A DNA stretch of 23,359 nucleotides. Origin: Candidatus Bathyarchaeota archaeon. GTDB lineage: Archaea > Thermoproteota > Bathyarchaeia > TCS64. Location of the stretch: the NCBI GenBank assembly GCA_016934355.1, contig JAFGTA010000150.1:1-23359 (forward strand). Direction: 5' to 3'. Under the pieces are notes generated by a model, which ran no database searches, was not told the origin of the DNA, and was given only the letters and a program-made list of their open reading frames with translations. The number at the start of each line of letters is the position of its first letter. The stretch's first letter is position 1. The translations under genes were made by a program, and so were the position numbers. Shown piece after piece: positions 7,475 to 14,416 of the stretch.

Positions 7475-8908
7475 TTGGCTGATATTCTCATCAGGAACGG
7501 AACAGTCATCACAATGGACCCGAGCCGCCGGGTAATAACCGACGGCGCGGTAGCTGTCGAAAAAGACAGGATAGTCGATGTAGGCGAAACAGGCGAGCTT
7601 GTCAAGAGGCACAGCGCAGACAGGGTCATAGACGCAGATAAGATGGTGGTGATGCCGAGCCTCATGGACGGACACAGCCACGCGGGGCACAGCCTCCTCC
7701 GCAGCCTGGGCATGCACAACGAGACTTGGTACGAGGCATGCAACAGGATATACGCGGAGGGCTCGACTGAGCAGTTCTGGGCAGCCGACGCCCAACTCCT
7801 AAACCTGGAGCGCCTCAAGTTCGGCACCACCTGCGGCGTCACGTTCCTCGGAGGAGGCGACAGCGTCATGCGCAGCAACGACCCAGTCTACGCCGAGAGA
7901 CACTGCGACGCCATAGAGAAGATAGGCGTCAAGGCGTTCCTCGCCGTCGGACCTAGGAGACCACCATTCCCATCCAAGTACGCCTCGTGGAGTGGAGAAT
8001 CCAAGACGGAGCACATGGTAAGCTTCGAGAACCAGATCGAGACCTGCAGCAAGGTCATCAAGGCCAACCACGGCAGAGCGGGCGGCAGGGTGAACATAGC
8101 CATGATGTTCCCGACGCCCCACCCCGAGGTGAAGCCCATCACTGGCGCGGAGCTGGAGCGCCTAAAATACATGTCAGGCGCCGCCTACGGGCTCGCGGAG
8201 AGCCATGGCCTAATGTTCACAATGGACGGCCACACGCGGGGCACAGTAAAGTTCTGTCACGAGGAGCTCGGTATAGCTGGGCAACGGAGCCTGTTCAGCC
8301 ACAGCACCGACCTCACGGAAGAGGAGATCAGGATATGCGCCGAGACTGGTACCAAGATCGCGCATAACCCCAGCGCCGTAGCCTCGATGACTGCTAGGTG
8401 CCCAGTTCCTGAGCTCATCGACGCAGGCGTCACGGTGGCCTTGGGCAGTGACGCGGGTGCCCCCGACAGGAGCTTCGACATGTTCCGCCACATGTTCGTG
8501 GCTATGAGGTACCACCGCCGCCACTTCAGGGACAGCAGGGTGCTGCCGCCGGGTAAGACTCTGGAGATGACTACGATAGACGGGGCCAAGGCGTTCAGGC
8601 TGGAGGATCAGGTGGGGAGCCTGGAGCCCGGGAAGAAGGCTGACATCATCCTGCTGGACATGAGGAAGCCTCACCTCTATCCCCTGAACATGCCCGTTGA
8701 CCGGGTGACCTACTTCGCCAACGGCTCAGACGTGGACACAGTCATCGTTGACGGCGAGATACTCATGGAGGGAAGAGAAGTCAAGACGGTGGACGAGGCA
8801 GAGGTGCTCGACGTGGCTCAGCAGGAGATCGAGGCAGCCGTCGGGCGGAGCGGGTTGAACAGCCTCCTCGACACCCCAGATGGGTACTGGGGACGCAGCA
8901 GGTACTGA
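7475..8908 (+). CDS. Amidohydrolase, TrzA/SAH-deaminase-like
   Basis: 477 residues of the amidohydrolase branch that includes S-adenosylhomocysteine/methylthioadenosine deaminases, guanine deaminase and triazine hydrolases. The N-terminal beta domain (ADILIRNGTVITMD) is followed by the HxH motif DGHSH (H67, H69), H253 in MDGHTRG, H276 in FSHSTD and D326 in LGSDAGAP, which together form the mononuclear metal site, and by a C-terminal block (VGSLEPGKKADIILLDM). In SAH-type deaminases a catalytic Glu sits three residues after the third His (HxxE); here that position is G256, so simple deaminase activity is doubtful. The start is TTG 7475, with ATTTAAT upstream near 7440-7446, and probably a short or absent leader. 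It follows alr by 44 nt on the same strand. The substrate is unknown. Confidence 0.82.
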   Translation: MADILIRNGTVITMDPSRRVITDGAVAVEKDRIVDVGETGELVKRHSADRVIDADKMVVMPSLMDGHSHAGHSLLRSLGMHNETWYEACNRIYAEGSTEQFWAADAQLLNLERLKFGTTCGVTFLGGGDSVMRSNDPVYAERHCDAIEKIGVKAFLAVGPRRPPFPSKYASWSGESKTEHMVSFENQIETCSKVIKANHGRAGGRVNIAMMFPTPHPEVKPITGAELERLKYMSGAAYGLAESHGLMFTMDGHTRGTVKFCHEELGIAGQRSLFSHSTDLTEEEIRICAETGTKIAHNPSAVASMTARCPVPELIDAGVTVALGSDAGAPDRSFDMFRHMFVAMRYHRRHFRDSRVLPPGKTLEMTTIDGAKAFRLEDQVGSLEPGKKADIILLDMRKPHLYPLNMPVDRVTYFANGSDVDTVIVDGEILMEGREVKTVDEAEVLDVAQQEIEAAVGRSGLNSLLDTPDGYWGRSRY

Positions 8909-8952
8909 TCACTTTTTACCTATCCCGCAACCCTTCAAGGGGAGGCGTCAAC

Positions 8953-9477
8953 ATGGAGAAAACCATCTCATCCAAGCTGCTGCACGAGGGCAGAAACTTC
9001 AGCTTCAAGACCGATATCGTCAGCCTCGAAAACGGACGTGAGACCGTCAGGGACGTCGTGGAGCACCCGGGAGCCGTCGCAATAGTGCCCGTTGACGGCG
9101 AGGACATCGTTCTCGTCAGGCAGTACAGGTACGCCGCAGCCAAGGAGCTGCTGGAGATACCCGCAGGCACGCTGGAGCCGGGGGAGGACCCCTTCGCTTG
9201 TGCCGTCAGGGAGCTCAGGGAGGAGACCGGGTACGCCGCCAGTTCATGGACCCAGCTCTTGAGCTGTTTCATGGCGCCGGGTTACAGCAGCGAGGTAATC
9301 TACTTCTACGTAGCCGAGGGGCTCACCGAGGTAGGCAGCAGCCCCGAGGAGGACGAGGTAATAAGGGTTGAACGCTTCGGATTCAACGAGGTCATAGAGA
9401 TGATTGAGAGCAACCGGATCGAAGACTCCAAGACCATAACCGGGGTCCTCTCCTACCTCACCCGCTCGTCTCCCTGA
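8953..9477 (+). CDS. Nudix hydrolase, ADP-ribose pyrophosphatase-like
   Basis: 174 residues with a complete Nudix box, G72-x5-E78-x7-R86-E87-L88-x-E90-E91-x-G93-Y94, which binds Mg2+ and cleaves nucleoside-diphosphate-linked compounds. The VRQYRY segment before the box (55-60), LLEIPAGTLEPGE, and the MAPGYSSEVIYFYVA stretch after it are typical of the ADP-ribose pyrophosphatase (NudF) group, which recycles free ADP-ribose to AMP and ribose 5-phosphate. It is soluble. A strong Shine-Dalgarno (ggggagg, 8939-8945) precedes ATG 8953, unlike most genes here, and a TATA-like ctttttacc lies near 8911-8920. The last 20 nt overlap the 3' end of the convergent transporter gene. Confidence 0.88.
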   Translation: MEKTISSKLLHEGRNFSFKTDIVSLENGRETVRDVVEHPGAVAIVPVDGEDIVLVRQYRYAAAKELLEIPAGTLEPGEDPFACAVRELREETGYAASSWTQLLSCFMAPGYSSEVIYFYVAEGLTEVGSSPEEDEVIRVERFGFNEVIEMIESNRIEDSKTITGVLSYLTRSSP

Positions 9478-10615
9478 AGCGTAGATGCATGAGGGCGGCG
9501 ACAGCCAGCAGAAGAACAGCGACGCCGGTGTTCACCCAGAAAGCCGCCGTCAGGCTGTACCTGTCCGCTAGGTACCCCGTGACCGTGGTCGAGAGGCTGC
9601 CCACCCCGAACGCCGAGAAGAACATGACGCCGTATGCCAACCCCATGACTCCGCGGGGAGCCAGCTTGCTCACTAGGTTCGTCACCGTGGGCTGGTGCCC
9701 GAACATAGAGACTCCATAGAGCACGATGAAGAGTGCGACGCCCACCGTGCTCGTCGGCAGCACCATGAGCAGTATCAGGCTCACCACCATCCCCGCAGTC
9801 ATCACGAGAAGCGTCTTAGTCTGCCCCAGCCTGTCGGAGCCCCTACCCCCAAGCAGCTGGCCCACCCCGCCGAAGAACAGTATGGCGCTGTTAGCGACCG
9901 CCGCCAGTCCACCCGTGTAGCTTCTCTCGGCGCTGAGCAGCGTGGGGAAGAACAGGTCAACCGACCTGAACAGGAAGCCCACGAGCACGTTGTAGAGGAG
10001 GATGACCCAGAGCCCCGGAATCCTCAGGAACTCGCCGTACGAGAACCCGCCGCCATCAGACACGTCCTCCTCCACCTCTACGCTGCTCAGCAGCAGCGCA
10101 GTCACCACCGAGAGGCCGCCGAAGAACACGAAGCTGAGCCGCCAGTTGAACGTGACGCCGAGGAAGAAAGCCGCCGTCGGCGTGAGCACCTGACCGAAGT
10201 TACCCGCCGCGTTGTGAACCCCCATGGCGCCCCCAGTGTTCTCGGTGAAAGCCTTAGCGATCAAGCCGTTCGCCGTAGGATGGTAGAAGCTCGCCCACAG
10301 AGCCATCAGGAACATGCCCACCCCGAAGACGTAGACGTCGCGGGCGAACATGAACAGCACCGTCATGACCCCGCCCAGCCCGATGCTGACCCTCGCCACC
10401 CTGAGGCTGCCCAGCCTATCGGAAAGGGGACCCCCGATGAGCGCCCCCGTCCCGTAGGTGAGGAACGTGATCGTGGATATGACGCCCATGGCGCTGAGGC
10501 TCGCCCCGAGGTCAACCGCTATGTCGCTGAGGAGCGGCGGCAACACGAGGAACAGGCTGTGGTTCAGGCTGTGTGCGACACCGAGCACCAGCAGGTTGAG
10601 GGTATCCCTCTTCAT
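9458..10615 (-). CDS. MFS transporter, fosmidomycin-resistance (Fsr)-like
   Basis: 385 residues, strongly hydrophobic throughout, with about twelve membrane helices expected and a short basic start (MKRDTLN). GGPLSDRLGSLR after helix 2 is the MFS loop motif, and GGRGSDRLGQTK is its copy in the second half. The FYHPTANGLIAKAF segment resembles the HP motif of the Fsr subgroup of drug-efflux MFS proteins. It probably exports a small molecule in exchange for protons; the substrate is unknown. The start is ATG 10615, with a weak TATA-like ctttaca about 27 nt upstream. Its 3' end overlaps the Nudix gene by 20 nt, tail to tail. Confidence 0.85.
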   Translation of the reverse strand: MKRDTLNLLVLGVAHSLNHSLFLVLPPLLSDIAVDLGASLSAMGVISTITFLTYGTGALIGGPLSDRLGSLRVARVSIGLGGVMTVLFMFARDVYVFGVGMFLMALWASFYHPTANGLIAKAFTENTGGAMGVHNAAGNFGQVLTPTAAFFLGVTFNWRLSFVFFGGLSVVTALLLSSVEVEEDVSDGGGFSYGEFLRIPGLWVILLYNVLVGFLFRSVDLFFPTLLSAERSYTGGLAAVANSAILFFGGVGQLLGGRGSDRLGQTKTLLVMTAGMVVSLILLMVLPTSTVGVALFIVLYGVSMFGHQPTVTNLVSKLAPRGVMGLAYGVMFFSAFGVGSLSTTVTGYLADRYSLTAAFWVNTGVAVLLLAVAALMHLRFRETSG

Positions 10616-10757
10616 GGCAAGGAGATGCAGGGCGGCTGTGTAAAGATGTTTTGATCAGCCACCCATTCCGATGAATCATGAAATGGATCGCTGATGTATG
10701 TCGATACCATATACATAGATTCACTGAATAACACTGTAACGCCGAAAAACATTCGGG

Positions 10758-10919
10758 ATGACCTTAAAGATCGGGAAGAAGAGCCAGACGATAGACGAGC
10801 AGACACTCGAATTCCTACAGTGGCTAGAAGAGCTCAAGCGAGTCAGGGACGACTTCGACGCCTTACTCGTGGAGTACGAGGGGAAACGCGCCAAGCTGCT
10901 GGACTCCATCAAGGCGTAG
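10758..10919 (+). CDS. Small 53-residue coiled-coil protein
   Basis: A short frame running from ATG 10758 to TAG 10917-10919. A basic start (MTLKIGKKSQ) is followed by an almost continuous charged amphipathic helix, with hydrophobic residues in heptad-like positions (TLEFLQWLEELKRVRDDFDA, then LLVEYEGKRAKLLDSIKA). No proline or glycine breaks the helix except G42. An in-frame TAA at 10737 makes ATG 10758 the only start. No ribosome-binding site is visible. It lies 56 nt before the collagen-like gene on the same strand but separated by that gene's promoter. Not recognised as a known family; a helper or DNA-associated oligomer is possible, without direct evidence. The amphipathic pattern favours a real gene. 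Confidence 0.6.
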   Translation: MTLKIGKKSQTIDEQTLEFLQWLEELKRVRDDFDALLVEYEGKRAKLLDSIKA

Positions 10920-10942
10920 AAGCCTGAGAACAGCGAACGCAC

Positions 10943-10954
10943 CTGTTTTTAAAG
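10943..10954 (+). promoter_or_regulatory. TATA-like box for the collagen-like gene
   Basis: The stretch ctgtttttaaag is centred about 26 nt before ATG 10976, the expected distance for a leaderless transcript. Confidence 0.5.
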
Positions 10955-10975
10955 TTAGGAAATAATAAAGATTCC

Positions 10976-11527
10976 ATGGATGCACGCAGCATAGTAGCCG
11001 GAATCGTGATAGGATTAGTCTTCGGAGGATCGGTCACATACGCTTTCCTGCCGACAGCGGGGGAACAAGGCCCAGCCGGCCCAAAGGGAGACACTGGGCC
11101 GCAAGGACTGGAAGGCCCTCGGGGGCTGGAGGGTCCACAAGGGCCGCAGGGGGATCAGGGGCCAGCAGGTGAGACGGGTGTTCAGGGGCTGCAGGGCCAG
11201 CAGGGAGAGACCGGGCCAAAGGGAGACAAGGGTGACCCGAGTCTACACATCACGCCTTACATCAAGGTCTACTGGGAGAAGCAGGGGAACTGGGACGGCG
11301 AGAAGGGGAGGCTGGATTTCTCATGGGGGCTGAACTCGGGACCCGATGAGTTGACCTGTTACCCCGACAGCGCCGAGCCCGGAGAATACGTGGTCCTACT
11401 GGGGGGCGTAGCCGACCCGTTTGCCGTAGAGATTAAGATCCCGGACGCCGAAGAGGGGACGCACGTGATACTGGTCCACAACATCTGGACGGGGGAGTTC
11501 GAGACCGTCCTCGTCGATGTGACCTAG
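10976..11527 (+). CDS. Membrane-anchored collagen-like repeat protein
   Basis: 183 residues in three parts. Residues 6-25 form a hydrophobic helix after a short MDARS start and should act as an uncleaved anchor or signal peptide. Residues 29-88 are exactly 20 uninterrupted Gly-X-Y triplets ([12 protein letters not shown] ... GDK GDP), the collagen triple-helix signature, rich in Pro, Gln, Asp and Lys. Residues 89-183 form a non-repetitive domain, likely beta-rich and acidic ([12 protein letters not shown] ... [10 protein letters not shown]), with one cysteine. The expected structure is a trimeric surface stalk carrying a C-terminal head outside the cell. Collagen-like proteins are well known in bacteria and phages but uncommon in archaea. 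The head domain was not recognised. ATG 10976 fits the TATA box. Confidence 0.88.
   Translation: MDARSIVAGIVIGLVFGGSVTYAFLPTAGEQGPAGPKGDTGPQGLEGPRGLEGPQGPQGDQGPAGETGVQGLQGQQGETGPKGDKGDPSLHITPYIKVYWEKQGNWDGEKGRLDFSWGLNSGPDELTCYPDSAEPGEYVVLLGGVADPFAVEIKIPDAEEGTHVILVHNIWTGEFETVLVDVT
11029..11288 (+). repeat. Imperfect 9-nt tandem repeat encoding Gly-X-Y triplets
   Basis: Within the collagen-like gene, nucleotides around 11060-11239 repeat in a 9-nt rhythm of GGN-NNN-NNN, with many gg(g/c)cc(a/g) units. This kind of tract expands and contracts by slippage, so repeat number may differ between strains. The boundaries given are approximate. Confidence 0.5.
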
Positions 11528-11550
11528 CCCACTAGCCTCATGCTCTGAGT

Positions 11551-11576
11551 TTTAATAGATGTGACGATATATTATG
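11551..11576 (+). promoter_or_regulatory. TATA-like boxes for D-aminoacylase paralogue 2
   Basis: Two AT-rich elements are present: tttaataga (11551-11559) and gatatattatg (11566-11576). The second is centred about 28 nt before ATG 11600 and fits a leaderless or nearly leaderless transcript. An aaagga element at 11585-11590 could serve as a weak ribosome-binding site if the first is used. Confidence 0.45.
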
Positions 11577-11599
11577 CGAATCGTAAAGGATGATACACG

Positions 11600-13393
11600 A
11601 TGTCAGATGAGTATGATATCCTGATCAAAGGCGCCCTCATCGTCGACGGCACGGGCAAGGCCCCGTACAAGGGATCCGTCGGCGTCAAAGGCGACAAGGT
11701 AGCCGCTCTGGGCGACGTCAAGGGAGACGCAGCCAAGGTCGTAGACGCGAAGGGCCTCTACGCGTCCCCCGGATGGATAGACGCCCACAGCCACGGCGAT
11801 ACGACTCTCCTCTTCTTCCCGAAGGCCGAGAGCTACATAATGCAGGGAGTCACAACCTTCGTAGGCGGAGAGTGCGGTGGAAGCCAGGGGCCCTTCGGCG
11901 ACATGATGGGGCTACCCGGCTTAGCCACCGAGTATATCGACGAGCTTGAGCCTCACAAGTACTACCCCAAGAACCAGGTCTTCCCCCGGGAGGACGTGAA
12001 CGCCATAATGAAGAAGTACTACGGGTGGGAAGTCGACTGGCGCAGCCTCGGCGAGTGGATGGACAGGGTCGAGAAGGTAGGGGTCTCCATGAACGCGGCG
12101 CCCCTCGTGGGCCAGGGCTCCTGCAGGATCAATGTCATGGGCAACGACTACAAGCGCCACAGCACACCCGAGGAGCTTGAGCAGATCAAGGAGCTAATCC
12201 ACCAGTCCATGCGTGAGGGAGCCATCGGCATCAGCACCGGTCTCGACTACGACCCGGGCGTCTGGGCCAGCATGGACGAGATTAACGAGTGCGTCTCCGT
12301 TATGAAAGAGTACGGCGGAGTCTACTGCCCCCACTGGAGGAGGACGGGGCGGAGGCGCGACGTGAAGTTCGGCGACACCCGCAGCAACAAGGTGGATGGC
12401 CTACTCGAATCCATCAACACGTGCAGGGTCACAGGCGTAAAGACCAACATCGCCCACCTTACCCCCGGGTGGAGGCTCGTCCCCGAGGGGCACGAGTACA
12501 TGGAGGAGCACAACATCCGCGCTACCCTGCAGTACTTCGACGACGCCCTCGCCGAGGGCATGGACATCAGCTTCGACAGCATGCCGTGGTTCCTTGAGGG
12601 AGGCTTCGACATCATGCCCTACCTCAGCAGCATCCTCACCCCCTGGCTCAGGGAGGCGGGCAGCCGCGAGAGGTTCGCAGAGCTACTCAAGGTACCAGAC
12701 TACAGGGAGGAGATCGTGGATGCGCTCAAGAGCGGCAAGTGGTTCATCAGGCTCGCGTACAGCCCCAACACCAACCCCCAGTGGGCTTCAAACATCTGGT
12801 TGAGCAGGCACAAGGACGAGAAGCTCATCGGTAAAAACATCGCCATGATCGCAGCCGAGCGGGACAAGCCCCAACTGGACACGTGGTTCGACCTCATCTG
12901 CGAGGACCCCGACGCCATGGGCTACGCAGCGGGCACAGCCGACACGGGCAACTTCCCGTGGAAGCCGTACAGGGCGCTGATGTTCCAGCATAAGTGCGGG
13001 AGCCTGAGCCTAGACCAGAGCGTCTACGACGCCAAGTACCAGATGAAGAAGGCGCCGTACAGGAGGCCCGGGAGGAACGCTTACAGCGCGTTCCCAGGGT
13101 TCATCAATAAGATGGTGAAGGAGATCAAGGTTTTCACGCTGGAGCAGTGCATCTACAAGATCAGCACGGCCGCCGCGGAGCACCACAACCTTAGGGGGCG
13201 GGGGACCATCACGCCGGGCAGCCACGCCGACATCACGGTGTTCAACCTGGATAAACTCAAGGTGGTGAACACTCCTGTGGAGCCTAACAAGCACCCCAAG
13301 GGCATCGAGTACGTCTTCGTCAACGGCGAGGCCGTCGTCGAGAAGGGCAAGCACACAGGGGCGACGCCCGGCAAGGTGCTCCGGAGAGAGTAG
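11600..13393 (+). CDS. N-acyl-D-amino-acid deacylase-type amidohydrolase (paralogue 2)
   Basis: 597 residues, co-linear with the protein encoded at 2945-4726 from end to end. Shared elements include YDILIKGALIVDGTG, DAHSHGD (metal ligands H63, H65), GGECGG (bridging C92), YCPHWRRTGRR (H245), IAHLTPG (H286), PYLSS...PWLRE, NTNPQWA, SLDQSVYD and the GIEYVFVNGEAVVEKGKHTG tail. All metal-site residues seen in paralogue 1 are kept, so both should be active. The differences concentrate between residues 290 and 480, where substrate selectivity would be expected. Both share the roughly 100-residue surplus over bacterial D-aminoacylases. The gene sits alone between the collagen-like gene and a convergent DHH gene nine bases downstream. 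Likely cytoplasmic, acting on N-acyl-D-amino acids or small D-amino-acid-containing amides; the substrate is not established. Confidence 0.86.
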   Translation: MSDEYDILIKGALIVDGTGKAPYKGSVGVKGDKVAALGDVKGDAAKVVDAKGLYASPGWIDAHSHGDTTLLFFPKAESYIMQGVTTFVGGECGGSQGPFGDMMGLPGLATEYIDELEPHKYYPKNQVFPREDVNAIMKKYYGWEVDWRSLGEWMDRVEKVGVSMNAAPLVGQGSCRINVMGNDYKRHSTPEELEQIKELIHQSMREGAIGISTGLDYDPGVWASMDEINECVSVMKEYGGVYCPHWRRTGRRRDVKFGDTRSNKVDGLLESINTCRVTGVKTNIAHLTPGWRLVPEGHEYMEEHNIRATLQYFDDALAEGMDISFDSMPWFLEGGFDIMPYLSSILTPWLREAGSRERFAELLKVPDYREEIVDALKSGKWFIRLAYSPNTNPQWASNIWLSRHKDEKLIGKNIAMIAAERDKPQLDTWFDLICEDPDAMGYAAGTADTGNFPWKPYRALMFQHKCGSLSLDQSVYDAKYQMKKAPYRRPGRNAYSAFPGFINKMVKEIKVFTLEQCIYKISTAAAEHHNLRGRGTITPGSHADITVFNLDKLKVVNTPVEPNKHPKGIEYVFVNGEAVVEKGKHTGATPGKVLRRE

Positions 13394-13402
13394 CTCTCCA
13401 CC

Positions 13403-14383
13403 CTACTTTTCTTTAAAGAAATCGAGTAGCTCTTTTATGAAGGACTCCGTCTCACCCTTAGGGATTATTGCACCCACCACGTCCTTCTTTCCGCCTGCGT
13501 TGAACCCCAGCATCCGAGCCCTCGCGATCATAGGCCCCATGTCTCGGTTCTTACTGCGGCTGTAGAGCTGGTCGTGCTCTGGGAAGAACCCTGTGTTCAC
13601 CACTATGGTGTCTCTGCCCGTGCCCCACGCGATCCTTCTCGTAACGGCGGATATCACGGCGTACTTCGTATCCAGACGCTTCATCAGCACGCCCTCCACC
13701 TCTTCGGGCGGCTCCGCGAGTATCTCGTCGAGCTTCCCGTCGAAGAGCTTCAGGTTGCCTCTCCACTGGCTGTTCCCTTTGATGTCCTCGGGTGAAGCGT
13801 ATCCGTTGAGCAGCCGGGGCGCCTCCTCGACTCCAGCCTTGTCTCCTACCTTGTAGATGCTGTCGATCAGGCCCACCAGTTCGAGTAATTCTTCGAACGA
13901 GGTACTGTTTTCAGCCATGTACGCCTCCGTTATCCCCCAGAACTTCCGGTTGTCCTTGATCTTCTGCTCCTTGTCGCCGATGAAGCCGAGGACAACGTGC
14001 AGGCTGACTGGGAGCCCGAGCTTTTCCTTCACCAACCAGGTGCATGATGGGTAGTCGTCCGCCGGGGCGCCGTGTGCCACGGGGTTGACGTGGTGGACTC
14101 CCTCGATGGGTTTCTGTTTATGGTGGTCGAGTATGTGTACGTCGGCTGCCTCGCTCAGTCTTCTTATGTCGTTCTCGGGGAGCGCCATGTCGGCGACGAT
14201 GATGTAGTCGAAGCCCTTTGCACACTCTATCTGCTCGTCTGTGAGGTAGAATGAGCCGATGTCCGGCGTCCAGTTGGTTAGCCTCTTCGGCTCTAGATAC
14301 TTCAGTAGCAGCGCTGCGGAGCATATCCCGTCAGTGTCCCAGTGGTGTATGAGCAGGCCGTCGCCTTCCAGGTCTCTCAGCAT
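13403..14383 (-). CDS. DHH-family phosphoesterase (RecJ-like)
   Basis: 326 residues with the DHH motifs in order: HHWDTDG (D16, D18), IVADMAL (D65), LDHHKQ (D86-H87-H88) and GFIGDKE (D137), which together bind two Mn2+ ions. A glycine-rich GGKKDVVGAIIP element near the C-terminus corresponds to the DHHA1 substrate-binding domain. Such proteins hydrolyse phosphodiester bonds in single-stranded DNA, short oligonucleotides or cyclic dinucleotides. At 326 residues it is shorter than archaeal GAN/RecJ replication nucleases (about 460) and closer to the NrnA/oligoribonuclease size class, but the sequence alone does not decide this. ATG 14383 lies 26 nt after a TATA-like box, indicating a leaderless transcript. 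Upstream on the same strand is a secreted protein gene, with a 33-nt gap. Confidence 0.85.
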   Translation of the reverse strand: MLRDLEGDGLLIHHWDTDGICSAALLLKYLEPKRLTNWTPDIGSFYLTDEQIECAKGFDYIIVADMALPENDIRRLSEAADVHILDHHKQKPIEGVHHVNPVAHGAPADDYPSCTWLVKEKLGLPVSLHVVLGFIGDKEQKIKDNRKFWGITEAYMAENSTSFEELLELVGLIDSIYKVGDKAGVEEAPRLLNGYASPEDIKGNSQWRGNLKLFDGKLDEILAEPPEEVEGVLMKRLDTKYAVISAVTRRIAWGTGRDTIVVNTGFFPEHDQLYSRSKNRDMGPMIARARMLGFNAGGKKDVVGAIIPKGETESFIKELLDFFKEK

Positions 14384-14404
14384 GGAACATATGAAGCGAG
14401 CCGA

Positions 14405-14413
14405 CGATTTAAG
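14405..14413 (-). promoter_or_regulatory. TATA-like box for the DHH phosphoesterase gene
   Basis: On the minus strand, ccttaaatc is centred at 14409, exactly 26 nt before ATG 14383. This makes it one of the clearest leaderless promoters in the window. It overlaps the end of the upstream gap and the stop region of the secreted protein gene. Confidence 0.5.
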
Positions 14414-14416
14414 GTG

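Noticed and set aside
9695..10654. A long open frame (about 319 codons) on the plus strand opposite the MFS transporter gene
   Set aside because: It is the antisense of a clear membrane-transporter gene. The translated product is an extremely His/Arg/Glu-rich sequence with no fold-like pattern, as expected from GC-rich antisense reading.
10616..10757. Possible RNA gene or regulatory element in the gap upstream of the transporter gene
   Set aside because: No cloverleaf, conserved tRNA box or strong hairpin could be found; only a weak promoter for the transporter is supportable in this 142-nt stretch.
11564..11584. Short dyad acgat...atcgt around the TATA box of D-aminoacylase paralogue 2
   Set aside because: Only 5-bp arms with an 11-nt spacer; too weak to separate from chance.
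13408..13421. A 14-bp palindrome, tttctttaaagaaa, at the end of the DHH gene
   Set aside because: It encodes the C-terminal FFKEK of the DHH protein. Low-complexity A/T sequence makes such a palindrome unremarkable, though the adjoining T-rich stretch may help terminate the D-aminoacylase transcript.
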